Below are positions 16,745-25,244 of a stretch of DNA of 64,000 bases, piece after piece. Each line of letters starts with the position of its first letter. Within the stretch, counting starts at the first letter, position 1. Position numbers and translations under genes: made by a program. Location: the NCBI GenBank assembly GCA_020638995.1, contig JACKHM010000002.1, positions 186,001-250,000 of the forward strand. Reading direction: 5' to 3'. Under the pieces are notes generated by a model. The model was not told where the DNA came from. It saw nothing but the letters and a program-made list of their open reading frames with translations, and did no database searches. Source of the DNA: Planctomycetaceae bacterium (lineage in GTDB: Bacteria > Planctomycetota > Planctomycetia > Pirellulales > Pirellulaceae).

Positions 16745-18586
16745 TTACAGGTATTTCGCCAAAGGTCCACCGCGAGCTGCCATGGCGTCGATTTTTTTGG
16801 TGATTTGTGGATCTTCGATCAACGGTGGTGCGTGATGGGGTTTGATGCGCGCGTCAATGACCAGGCTGCCACGGCAGCCCCAATGTTTCTGGTATGTCGA
16901 GGCACCGATTCCATAAACATCGGCCGCAGGATTGCTACGTGTGAAGACGACCCAGAGGAAGTTCTCCAGTGTGCGAGCCGTGAAGTCACTCTCGTCGACT
17001 ATTACGATTAGAGGGAACTGGTTGATCGAGTCTTCATCACAAAAACCGTTGCAAAACTTCTCGACCGCAGCATCGTTACCGCTGGCATCTGCCGCAAAAG
17101 CAGGCCCTCGAACAGCAAGCACTCCGGGCAAACAAACGCGAGGATCGGCGAATGCCTCCGGCAACCGGAGTCCTGCAGGGATCGAAGTCGCTAATTCGCG
17201 AATTGGTCTCCCAACCGCAGCCATCACAAGTTTTGAGCCTTGATTCAGCCCGCTGCCGGAGTAGTCCAGCGTGTCGATTGTTGTTCGCGTATGAAAGTGC
17301 AAGTCACGACGCCAGTCAATGCGTTGCAATAGGTGATGGATAAACGACGCGATGTCGTGGATTTCCAACTGTGGATCGTCTTCGCGATCAACAATCAAAA
17401 GGTATTTTGCCAATGACATCTGGCCTTGACCGAGAACCGCATTCGCTTGTGTGAGCAACTCGGCGGGCTCGCGTTTCTGTTGGTATGGCGTGTAGCGTTC
17501 GCTACCGATCGCCAACATCAGTGGGTGGACACCGGCGGCGTCTACGGCGTGAACGGCATGCACACCAGGAATGACCGTGGGAATGATCGGGCCGGTAAGT
17601 TCATGAATCAATTGCCCAAACACGGTATCTTCCTGTGGCGGACGACCGACGACCGTGAACGGCCAGATTGCATCGTTGCGATGGTAAACCTTGTCCACGG
17701 TCAGCACAGGAAAAGGGTGAGCCAAGCTGTAGTAACCAAGATGATCGCCGAATGGCCCTTCTGGCAGGCTCCGATCGGGATAAACGGTGCCCGTGATACA
17801 GAAATCCGCGTCGGCATACACAGCTGGATGATCGGCAAACGTGATCATTCGAATTCGATGCCCGGCCAATGCTCCTGCAAACGTCAACTCCGACATTCCT
17901 TCGGGCAACGGCATCACTGCAGACAGCGTCATTGCCGGTGTTCCGCCCACAAAGATGTTCACTTTGAATGGTTTTCCTGCCTGCATAGCCTTGGCTTGAT
18001 GAACCCCGATGCCTCGGTGAATCTGGTAGTGAAGACCGATCTCGCGTTCAGTCTCATATTGATTCCCCGACATCTGAATCCGATACATCCCGAGATTCGA
18101 ACGCATTACTCCGGGTTGATCGACATCCTCGGTGTATACCTGCGGCAAGGTAATGAATGCACCGCCGTCCTCAGGCCACGAGACGAGTTGCGGCAATTGT
18201 CCGACCGAGGTTTCGTTGGCGAGCACAGCGCCATTCGAACAGACGCGTGGGAGCATCCTTAGTGCAGTCAGCGGGGCCCTCCAGTATCGTGTGGGTTGCT
18301 GCCACAAGTTATTCGGTTCGATCTTCAACTCGATGACGCGCCGCACCAATTCATAGGTGTCTCGAAAAATGAATCGAGCCCGCTCGATGGTCCCGAACAA
18401 ATTCGAAACCATCGGGAACCGGCACGCTCGCACATTGCTAAATAACAGGGCAGGACCGCCCGATCGATACACTCGCCGCTGTATTTCCGCTGCTTCCAAC
18501 CGCGCATCGATAACACTGTCAACAAGGACCAACTGTCCTTCCCGCTGAAGGTCGTCAACACATTTTCTAAGCGAACGGTATGTCAT
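16745..18586 (-). CDS. UbiD-family prenylated-FMN decarboxylase
   Basis: The 613-residue protein matches the UbiD fold from end to end: the N-terminal segment LVLVDSVIDARLEAAEIQRR and PALLFSNVRACRFPMVSNLFG, the cofactor region NLGMYRIQMSG with a following HYQIHRGIG, the Glu-rich TVYPDRSLPEGPFGDHLGYY stretch, and a C-terminal IKPHHAPPL. UbiD enzymes use prenylated FMN to add or remove carboxyl groups on aromatic or unsaturated acids, as in ubiquinone or menaquinone synthesis. The length is greater than E. coli UbiD (about 500) and closer to the longer forms in menaquinone-making bacteria. No UbiX partner is in the window. The substrate is not settled by the sequence. Confidence 0.88.
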   Translation of the reverse strand: MTYRSLRKCVDDLQREGQLVLVDSVIDARLEAAEIQRRVYRSGGPALLFSNVRACRFPMVSNLFGTIERARFIFRDTYELVRRVIELKIEPNNLWQQPTRYWRAPLTALRMLPRVCSNGAVLANETSVGQLPQLVSWPEDGGAFITLPQVYTEDVDQPGVMRSNLGMYRIQMSGNQYETEREIGLHYQIHRGIGVHQAKAMQAGKPFKVNIFVGGTPAMTLSAVMPLPEGMSELTFAGALAGHRIRMITFADHPAVYADADFCITGTVYPDRSLPEGPFGDHLGYYSLAHPFPVLTVDKVYHRNDAIWPFTVVGRPPQEDTVFGQLIHELTGPIIPTVIPGVHAVHAVDAAGVHPLMLAIGSERYTPYQQKREPAELLTQANAVLGQGQMSLAKYLLIVDREDDPQLEIHDIASFIHHLLQRIDWRRDLHFHTRTTIDTLDYSGSGLNQGSKLVMAAVGRPIRELATSIPAGLRLPEAFADPRVCLPGVLAVRGPAFAADASGNDAAVEKFCNGFCDEDSINQFPLIVIVDESDFTARTLENFLWVVFTRSNPAADVYGIGASTYQKHWGCRGSLVIDARIKPHHAPPLIEDPQITKKIDAMAARGGPLAKYL

Positions 18587-18710
18587 GTTCTGTCACAAAA
18601 GTAATTGCTACAGGATTATTACCGACCGTGAATGGTTCACAAGTGGCAATCGCATTTGATATGTTGCTGACTTGCAGAACTACACGAGTCGAATCCAGCA
18701 GGATAATTCA

Positions 18711-19505
18711 ATGGCGATTGATCTTCGTGGACATAAGGCCCTCGTGACCGGCGCGACACAAGGGGTCGGACAGGCGATGGCCGAGGCGCTCGCTCAGGCT
18801 GGGGCAGATGTCTTGATACACGGCTTGAACGCCGACGAGATGGCGCGTGACGCCGTGGCTGCGTGCCGAAACGCTGGCGTGACCGCGGAACTCGTGACCG
18901 GCGATCTTAGCGGGCCAACAGAAACCTGTGTGAACCAGTTGTTTCACCAAGCTGTTGCGATCATGCCGGATATCGACATTTTGGTGAACAACGCCGGAAC
19001 ATTTATCGACACTCCATTTCTCGAAATGGATTTACAGCGTTTCGAGCATACGATGCGATTGAATGTTGCTGCCGGGTATTTTCTCACGCAGGCGTTTGCA
19101 AGACGCTGGATCGAGCAGAGAATCGCGGGCCGAGTCTTGTTCACAGGCTCAATTAACGGCATGCTCGCTGAACCGGATCACACAGCCTACGACACCTCCA
19201 AAGGTGCCGTCGCCACGATGGTAAAGACACTTTGCGTTTCGCTGGCACCTCACAACATACGCGTCAATGGTTTGGCTCCCGGCCTGGTAAGAACGCCGCT
19301 CACAAAAGTGTTGGACGAAGATGCGTCGCTCGACCGCTGGATGAAGCTACATACTCCCAACGGACAAGTCCCAGGTCCGGAGGTCTGCGGTGAGGCGGCC
19401 GCATTTCTGGTGAGCGACGCCGCACGTCACATTCATGGTCAAATGTTGCTCGTCGATGGCGGCATGAGTGTCTGGCAGCAACCTGATCCGCCTAGCGGCT
19501 TTTAA
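18711..19505 (+). CDS. SDR family oxidoreductase
   Basis: From ATG 18711 (AGGA about 8 bases upstream; the open frame extends back to a TTG at 18672) this is a 264-residue classical short-chain dehydrogenase. It has TGATQGVGQAMAE as the nucleotide loop, VNNAG, the catalytic Ser in FTGSINGM, YDTSK for the Tyr-Lys pair, and a C-terminal GQMLLVDGGMSVW. These features fit an NAD(P)-dependent reductase of the FabG/glucose-dehydrogenase type. It is alone on this strand, starts 124 bases from the divergent UbiD gene and ends with a 4-base overlap with the convergent hemA stop. The substrate is unknown. Confidence 0.88.
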   Translation: MAIDLRGHKALVTGATQGVGQAMAEALAQAGADVLIHGLNADEMARDAVAACRNAGVTAELVTGDLSGPTETCVNQLFHQAVAIMPDIDILVNNAGTFIDTPFLEMDLQRFEHTMRLNVAAGYFLTQAFARRWIEQRIAGRVLFTGSINGMLAEPDHTAYDTSKGAVATMVKTLCVSLAPHNIRVNGLAPGLVRTPLTKVLDEDASLDRWMKLHTPNGQVPGPEVCGEAAAFLVSDAARHIHGQMLLVDGGMSVWQQPDPPSGF

Positions 19506-20776
19506 TCTTTCAGCTGGAAGAGACGCTTCAACGCATCGACAAGTCCGTGAGGCGAACCGCGGTGTGCTTCGTCGCGCAAGGATTCGAGTGGCGGGTGCAG
19601 CAATTTATTGACAACACGATTCAAAGTCTGTTCGATCTCTGACTTTGTGGCTTCGTTGAGCGAAGGCAGTTTTTTCAATAATCGCTCAAATTCGTCGGCC
19701 TTGACGCGATCCGCTTGCTCTTTCAACCGTCGAATCGTTGGGCCCGTGGCTCGATGATGCAACTCCGCCATAAACTTTGCGGTTTCGTTCTCAATAATTC
19801 GCTCGGCCTTCGGCCATTCCCTTTCTCGAGCGAGCTGGTTCGACTGGCATGTTTCCTTGAGATCGTCGACGCAGTAGAGATAGACCCCTGCAAAGTCTGC
19901 GATTGCCGGCTCAAAGTCACGTGGGATCGCAAGATCCAGAATGAAGATGGGATGCTGTGCCCGATCGTGATGGATTTGGCGAAACTCCTTGGCTGTAAGA
20001 ATCGGTTCCGTCGCACTCGTTGTGGTGACAACCAAATCCGCACTTACGAGAAGACGCGTCAAGTCCTCCCAAGGAGCGACCTTGCCCGCAATTCGCTTTG
20101 CCAAGTCCATCGCTCGCTCCGGACGCCGATTCACGATGGTGATGTGCTTTGCGCCTTCGTCGATCAGGTAGCGGAGCGTCTCTTCCCCCATTTCGCCAGC
20201 ACCGATCAGCAATACTTGCTTGTCGTCGAATCGCTCAAAGAACTGTTTCGCAAAGTCGCCGACAGCGACACTCGGCACCGAGACACGTTTCTGATTAATT
20301 GCCGTTTCGTTGGCGATCCGTTTCGCGACGCGAATCGCGGCTTGAAACGCGGCATGGGTGAGCGGTCCGGTCGCGTTATCGGCTGTCGCCCGCTCGTAGG
20401 CATCTTTCACCTGAGGCAGGATCTGGGCCTCGCCAACCACCATGCTGTCAAGGCTCCCGGCGACAGTAAACAGGTGCCGGATCGCGTCTTCGCCCGTTCG
20501 CTCGAACAATTCGTTGAAAACGATGATTGGGTCCATCCCATGAAACGTGGCGAGAAACTCAACCACATCGTGATGCGATGGAAATCGGTCAGCGCTTTCG
20601 GCGGCAAAGTAAAGTTCGACCCGATTGCAGGTCGATAGGACGACGGTCTCCGTTTCGGGATAGAGTTGTCGCAATTTCGTTAACGCATCGCGTGCCTGCT
20701 CTGGACTAAATGCGAGTCGCTCCCGCATCTCAACCGATGCATTGTGGTGACTGCAACCCACGACCTGCAGCTTCAT
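19502..20776 (-). CDS. hemA: Glutamyl-tRNA reductase
   Basis: I start the gene at ATG 20776, giving 424 residues, the usual size for the family. The frame is open upstream but that part overlaps the previous gene. Recognised features: the N-terminal VGCSHHNASVEMRERLAF, the active-site cysteine in LSTCNRVELYF, the substrate loop VVGEAQILPQVKDAYERA, the NADPH-binding VLLIGAGEMGEETLRYL, and a C-terminal dimerisation helix. The enzyme reduces glutamyl-tRNA to glutamate-1-semialdehyde, the first committed step of C5 tetrapyrrole synthesis. It overlaps the upstream HemX/CcsA-like gene by 4 bases (ATGA), which shows translational coupling of the haem genes. Confidence 0.96.
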   Translation of the reverse strand: MKLQVVGCSHHNASVEMRERLAFSPEQARDALTKLRQLYPETETVVLSTCNRVELYFAAESADRFPSHHDVVEFLATFHGMDPIIVFNELFERTGEDAIRHLFTVAGSLDSMVVGEAQILPQVKDAYERATADNATGPLTHAAFQAAIRVAKRIANETAINQKRVSVPSVAVGDFAKQFFERFDDKQVLLIGAGEMGEETLRYLIDEGAKHITIVNRRPERAMDLAKRIAGKVAPWEDLTRLLVSADLVVTTTSATEPILTAKEFRQIHHDRAQHPIFILDLAIPRDFEPAIADFAGVYLYCVDDLKETCQSNQLAREREWPKAERIIENETAKFMAELHHRATGPTIRRLKEQADRVKADEFERLLKKLPSLNEATKSEIEQTLNRVVNKLLHPPLESLRDEAHRGSPHGLVDALKRLFQLKD

Positions 20777-21717
20777 ACCACTCCTCCCTCGGGACGTCCG
20801 ACTGCCGCGATCGGGAGTGAGGAAGTTTTTGGGATAACAGCGTTTGGGTTTTGTGTCGTCGGAGCGGCAGTTCCACCGGCGGTGGCATGAGAACCAAATA
20901 GGACGAAGTACAGCGCAAGGCCCATGAAAACGAAACTCGCGAGTGTAAGGTATGCCACTTTGTTGCCTTCGCGTGCCGGACGATAAATCGCCTCGAAGAT
21001 CGTTACTATCGTGAGCCACAGGAATAAGACTCCTGACGATAAAACGACGGGATCGGTCCAGCTGACTTGTCCCCCAGTCCCTGATTTGCTGATTAGATTT
21101 AGCGCGACACCCGAAATCAGGCCAATCGCAAGCAGGCATGTTGAAACGAACAGCGATTCGCGGTTGAATTTTTGCAACCACTCTAAGCTCGGCAAACGAA
21201 AACCGCGACTCGGGGGGAGCTTGTGTTTAAGGCGATAAGACTGAAGCAGATACATCAAGCCAGTTGCAAATCCCAGCACAACCGCGGTGGTTCCCAGCAT
21301 CAATGTCAAACCGTGCACGAGCCGCCAGACGCTGTTCGCGGTTCGCGCGGGAAATGACGCTTGGTCTTGAAACGCCGCAACTGCGATCAACCCCAAAACA
21401 AGCGGCAGTAAGAACACGCCGATTGCGTTCTCGCGACGACGAATCATCAAGCCCATATACGCGCCCGCGACCACCCAAGCTGCGAGCAAACAAAAGTCGT
21501 ACCAGCTCGACAACGGCGAGCTGACGCGTTGCGCAAGCTCGTATTGCGCGTGGCCGATCAGATAGAGAGAGTGTGCTAACAGCCCCATCGCCGAGGCAAC
21601 GAACGGCACAACCAGCGGGATCTGCAACCGGAACAGCAATCTCGACAACTCCACCGCCAGCGCAATCGCATAACAAGCGGCAAAGCAGGTGATCGTCATT
21701 CCAGAAAGTGAAATCAT
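20773..21717 (-). CDS. HemX/CcsA-like cytochrome c assembly membrane protein
   Basis: The 314-residue protein has about eight hydrophobic helices, a WYDFCLLAAWVVAGAYMGL segment near the middle and SVWRLVHGLTLMLGTTAVVLGF, which resemble the HemX/CcsA branch of the cytochrome c assembly family (PF01578). The tryptophan-rich WWD motif of true CcsA is not obvious. In many bacteria a HemX-type protein lies next to hemA and affects glutamyl-tRNA reductase levels; here the genes overlap by 4 bases, which fits that role. The C-terminal ~35 residues after the last helix are Ser/Thr/Ala-rich. Confidence 0.82.
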   Translation of the reverse strand: MISLSGMTITCFAACYAIALAVELSRLLFRLQIPLVVPFVASAMGLLAHSLYLIGHAQYELAQRVSSPLSSWYDFCLLAAWVVAGAYMGLMIRRRENAIGVFLLPLVLGLIAVAAFQDQASFPARTANSVWRLVHGLTLMLGTTAVVLGFATGLMYLLQSYRLKHKLPPSRGFRLPSLEWLQKFNRESLFVSTCLLAIGLISGVALNLISKSGTGGQVSWTDPVVLSSGVLFLWLTIVTIFEAIYRPAREGNKVAYLTLASFVFMGLALYFVLFGSHATAGGTAAPTTQNPNAVIPKTSSLPIAAVGRPEGGVV

Positions 21718-21785
21718 GCAGCGAGCTTTAACTTGAATCAGCAGTCAGCCAAATTGATACGTTTGCGTTGCTACGCAGTAAACGT

Positions 21786-22844
21786 CTACGACTCTATATC
21801 GTATTCCTTGAGTTTCTTGTGCAGCGTGTTTCGATTGATCCCCAGTTTGGCGGCAGCCTTGGTTTGAACATTGCTACACGCGATCATGACCTGAGCAATC
21901 AATTCGCGTTCGACACGACTGACGATTTTCGTGTGAAGACTGTCTTCTTCGGGACCCGCTGTGGCAAGTCCCTGTTGTACGACTTCGTACGTCAGCGTCT
22001 CGACGTCTGCGCCGCGAATTCGACTCCCGCTCGGTGGCTTTTCGGAACCAGTAACCGAAAGCGGCAGCAGGTCCAATGTCAATTCATCCGTGTCCGCCAT
22101 GACAACGGCTCGTTCCACATAGTTCTGCAACTCGCGGACGTTGCCGGGCCAATGGTGCGCCTGCAACGCTTCCATCGCCTCTCGCTGGATATGAACGACG
22201 AACCGCTCATTAAGCTCGCTGTAGTAGTTCAAGAAGTGGGCCACCAACTCGGGAACATCTTCCCGACGATCCCGCAAAGGCGGAATATCGATCGGTACGA
22301 CATTTAACCGCCAATAGAGATCTTCACGAAACCGCTCCGACTCAACCTCGTTGGTCAAATCGCGGTTGCTGGCGGCTATGACTCGGGTGTCGACGCGAAC
22401 CGTCTTTGTATCGCCCACGCGTTCAAACTCGCGTTCCTGCAAAACACGCAGCAACTTGATTTGCAGATGTAGCGTCGTCGAGTTAATCTCGTCCAGAAAA
22501 ATCGTACCCGTGTGAGCTGCCTCGAACCGTCCGGTGCGGTTATCGATCGCGCCGGTAAACGATCCGCGGACATGACCGAATAGCTCGCTTTCCAGGAGGC
22601 TCTCGCTGAGCGCCCCGCAGTTCACTTTGACGAATGGGCCCGAACCTCTATCACTCAAGCGGTGAATGGCCGTTGCGATCATCTCCTTGCCGGTACCCGT
22701 TTCACCCAACAGCAACACGGAGGCGTTGCTTCGCGCGACACGACGTGTCAGACGGTAAACGTCTTGCATTGCAGGACTCGACCCGATGATTCCGGGAATG
22801 GGAGGTCCCGAGTCGGACAAGTAGTTGAAGTTACCGGAAGGCAT
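21786..22844 (-). CDS. Sigma-54-dependent activator without receiver domain
   Basis: A 352-residue PspF-sized bacterial enhancer-binding protein. The AAA+ domain begins near residue 18. Walker A is GETGTGKE (47-54), Walker B is in GTIFLDEI, and the R-finger region is REDLYWRLNVVPI. The sigma-54 contact loop reads GSFTGA (94-99) instead of GAFTGA. The C-terminus is a Fis-type helix-turn-helix (AAAKLGINRNTLHKKLKEY). There is no N-terminal receiver, GAF or PAS domain, so control must come from another protein or from expression. It lies between the HEAT-repeat gene (50 bases upstream) and the hemX-like gene (68 bases downstream), all on the same strand; its target is not known. Confidence 0.93.
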   Translation of the reverse strand: MPSGNFNYLSDSGPPIPGIIGSSPAMQDVYRLTRRVARSNASVLLLGETGTGKEMIATAIHRLSDRGSGPFVKVNCGALSESLLESELFGHVRGSFTGAIDNRTGRFEAAHTGTIFLDEINSTTLHLQIKLLRVLQEREFERVGDTKTVRVDTRVIAASNRDLTNEVESERFREDLYWRLNVVPIDIPPLRDRREDVPELVAHFLNYYSELNERFVVHIQREAMEALQAHHWPGNVRELQNYVERAVVMADTDELTLDLLPLSVTGSEKPPSGSRIRGADVETLTYEVVQQGLATAGPEEDSLHTKIVSRVERELIAQVMIACSNVQTKAAAKLGINRNTLHKKLKEYDIES

Positions 22845-22894
22845 TCGATATCCAAGTGTGCACGTCGCCGAACGACCACGAATTTGGACGAAGT

Positions 22895-25219
22895 CTAATC
22901 AGCTGCGGCAGCGCTCTCGTCTCCTTCGTCGGATGATTGACGCGTCGGGAGTTCAATCGCGTCGAGTAGCGACCCAAGGACGGCTTGCGTTTCGCGATCC
23001 ATAACTCTGCTTTGGTTATAGCGGTCATATTGCAGCTCGATGTCAGCACGAGCTAGCAGCAGACCGCGCCGCGAGACGGCTTGCTTGAAAGCCTCCGCCG
23101 CCGCTTTGCGATCACTCAATCGCCTTGAGTTCTGACTTGCCAAAGTCGTCAGGAGACGCTGCGCAGAAGGAGTGCCAAACAACCCTAGGACATGCGCGGC
23201 TCGGTTGTTCAATTGTGGTGTGTTTAACGCTTGCTCGATCGCCGGTTCAATCCGAAGCAAATCGTAGAACGAATACTTCGGACTTTGTTCGACAAGTCGC
23301 GCAATGTGGTCAAGTGCGACCGTTGCCTGAGCCATTCTCTCATCAAACGCAGGCAAGTCATCGCCGCTGCGCGCAAGCAGGCGTCGGACTGCGAGCGATA
23401 TACCAACGACATCGTGCGGCCTGGGGAATGTTTCGGCAAGCGGGTCGAATTCGGTCAACCGTTCCATTTGTTGAAACTGCTCTTGGCGTGCCATGAGCCC
23501 AATCGGAATCGCGGCGGTGCGCGGGTCGCGGCGTAATTGCTGGATCAGTTCACCAACCGCCGGATGGTCGACTGCGTCACTTACCAGAAAGAATTCATAA
23601 TCCGGATATTGGACCGAAAGTCGCAGCATCTCGCGTCCGGTCTGTGCCGTGTCCGCTTCAAACCCAAGCTGATTGAGCATTCCAACCAGCGTTTGCGCTT
23701 GATCAGTCCGCGGATGAGCCACCAACACTCGCCGCGAACCGATGGTGCTGGCAAAGTATCCCAAGGCTTCAGCCAAGTAGCTCGAACCCGCAAATGGTTC
23801 GGTAGGATTCAACTTCATGATCGTTTCGACTGCCGCAAATCGAACGCGCCGATCTGGGTGTTTCAGGCACAATGCCAAAGTGCTGGATTGACCAGATTGG
23901 CTCTGCAGCAACGCGGTATCCCCAATTTCCCGCAGCACTTCTAGTGCCCCCGTTGCCGCAGCGGTTCTGCCTTGCGATAGGGCGTAGGGCAATACATCCG
24001 CGATCGCGGCCGCTTCCAGTGCTGCCGCGGCGGCGTGAGCCGTGCCATCGCCCGTAGGCAAAGGCTGGTCGAGACCAACGGTTCGCTTCGAAGACTCCAG
24101 CACTGCCGTCAGATAGAGACGCTGGTGATCGATATTGTCTGGCGCAATTGCGTAGAGATCGCTGGCCAACCTTGTGGCCATCATCAGGGAAGCCGTCGCA
24201 CCGGGATATCGCCGCTCGACGGGCAAATTCTTCGCCACATCCCAACTCCAAAACGTGATCATATCTTCGTAGTCGAGCCGCCCCATCAGCTTGCCGTCGA
24301 GATACTCCCGAGTCTGATTCGCGAGGTACCTTTCCGCTTCGAACCGATCCGGTAAAACTCCAAGCAATTTCTTAAGGCCGTACTCGGCAGCCCGATGAAT
24401 GAGAGAGTCAGACTCGGTAGTGAAGTAGGGACGCAGAAGATGCGGTGTGACCTGCGACGCATTCAATCGGCTTAGTACGACAATTACCTGAGGTAACAAC
24501 GATTCGTCGCGAGTCTCTAATGCGCCGACCATCGGACCAACCGAGAGTTCCTTGAGATTGACGAGAGTTTGTCGTACCACCTGGTGCTCAGAACTGCGAC
24601 TGCTGTCCGATAGCACTCCAATCAATGCGACAACCGAATCAGTTCCGCCGGCCCGTAGGTCGACGAGAGCTGTGTGGCGAATCGCAACATCTGGATCACT
24701 GAGTTTCTCAATCAGCGATTCAATGTGAGCCGGCTCATGGGCAGCTGCGTAAGCGGCATCGAGGACAGCTTGAGAAAGCTTGGGGCCCTCCGGAGCAAAA
24801 CGCGTGTCTCGCGACATGCGTATGAAGATCGCTGAGCCGAGTTCACGGTGCAATTCGACGAGCGTACCGTCATCCGGGTTGCTCCCCAGCAATTGCGCCA
24901 TGTACTTCTTCGCTTCGTCCGGTCGCCCAAGATTGATGACGTTTCGTATGGCTCGTCCGAGTTGGATCGCAGTCGTTGGATTCGACTTGCGGATGGCAAG
25001 AATGACAGGGTCTGTCTCGCCGTCGTCTTTCGGTTTTTCTGGCTTCGCCGAGGTGTCGTTTGTGTCGAGCGGCGACGCATCCGCGGTCCCTCCAAAGGGA
25101 TCCGAACCTCCTCCAAACGGATCTTGGGCAGTTGTTCGTGTTGCCATGAAACTCGTGCAAACGAGCACGGCGACCAGGCATGAAGTGGGATTTCTCAACA
25201 TGATTTCACTCACAGACAT
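22895..25219 (-). CDS. Secreted HEAT-repeat protein with receiver-like domain
   Basis: From ATG 25219 (or ATG 25201) the product has about 774 residues. A signal peptide (about 7-32: LRNPTSCLVAVLVCTSFMA) is followed by a Gly/Asp/Phe-rich linker. Residues about 100-490 are helical repeats of HEAT type (VAIRHTALVDLRAGGTDSVVAL; a later HPDRRVRFAAVETIMKL). At about 495-615 there is a CheY-like segment: VLVAHPRTDQAQTLVGMLNQ, then FFLVSDAVDHP with Asp548 at the expected phospho-acceptor place, then TAAIPIGLMARQEQ where the usual Thr/Ser is Ala. The rest is again helical. A receiver-like fold in a protein with a signal peptide is odd. It lies 25 bases after argH. Confidence 0.82.
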   Translation of the reverse strand: MSVSEIMLRNPTSCLVAVLVCTSFMATRTTAQDPFGGGSDPFGGTADASPLDTNDTSAKPEKPKDDGETDPVILAIRKSNPTTAIQLGRAIRNVINLGRPDEAKKYMAQLLGSNPDDGTLVELHRELGSAIFIRMSRDTRFAPEGPKLSQAVLDAAYAAAHEPAHIESLIEKLSDPDVAIRHTALVDLRAGGTDSVVALIGVLSDSSRSSEHQVVRQTLVNLKELSVGPMVGALETRDESLLPQVIVVLSRLNASQVTPHLLRPYFTTESDSLIHRAAEYGLKKLLGVLPDRFEAERYLANQTREYLDGKLMGRLDYEDMITFWSWDVAKNLPVERRYPGATASLMMATRLASDLYAIAPDNIDHQRLYLTAVLESSKRTVGLDQPLPTGDGTAHAAAAALEAAAIADVLPYALSQGRTAAATGALEVLREIGDTALLQSQSGQSSTLALCLKHPDRRVRFAAVETIMKLNPTEPFAGSSYLAEALGYFASTIGSRRVLVAHPRTDQAQTLVGMLNQLGFEADTAQTGREMLRLSVQYPDYEFFLVSDAVDHPAVGELIQQLRRDPRTAAIPIGLMARQEQFQQMERLTEFDPLAETFPRPHDVVGISLAVRRLLARSGDDLPAFDERMAQATVALDHIARLVEQSPKYSFYDLLRIEPAIEQALNTPQLNNRAAHVLGLFGTPSAQRLLTTLASQNSRRLSDRKAAAEAFKQAVSRRGLLLARADIELQYDRYNQSRVMDRETQAVLGSLLDAIELPTRQSSDEGDESAAAAD

Positions 25220-25244
25220 CGTCGCGACGCGTCCATGCAAGAAC

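Noticed and set aside
17426..18262. A plus-strand open frame of 278 codons
   Set aside because: Antisense to the UbiD gene; rich in Cys, His and Arg with no domain, a typical shadow of GC-rich coding sequence.
19715..20638. A plus-strand open frame of 307 codons across hemA
   Set aside because: It is antisense to a clear glutamyl-tRNA reductase gene and its translation has no protein-like pattern.
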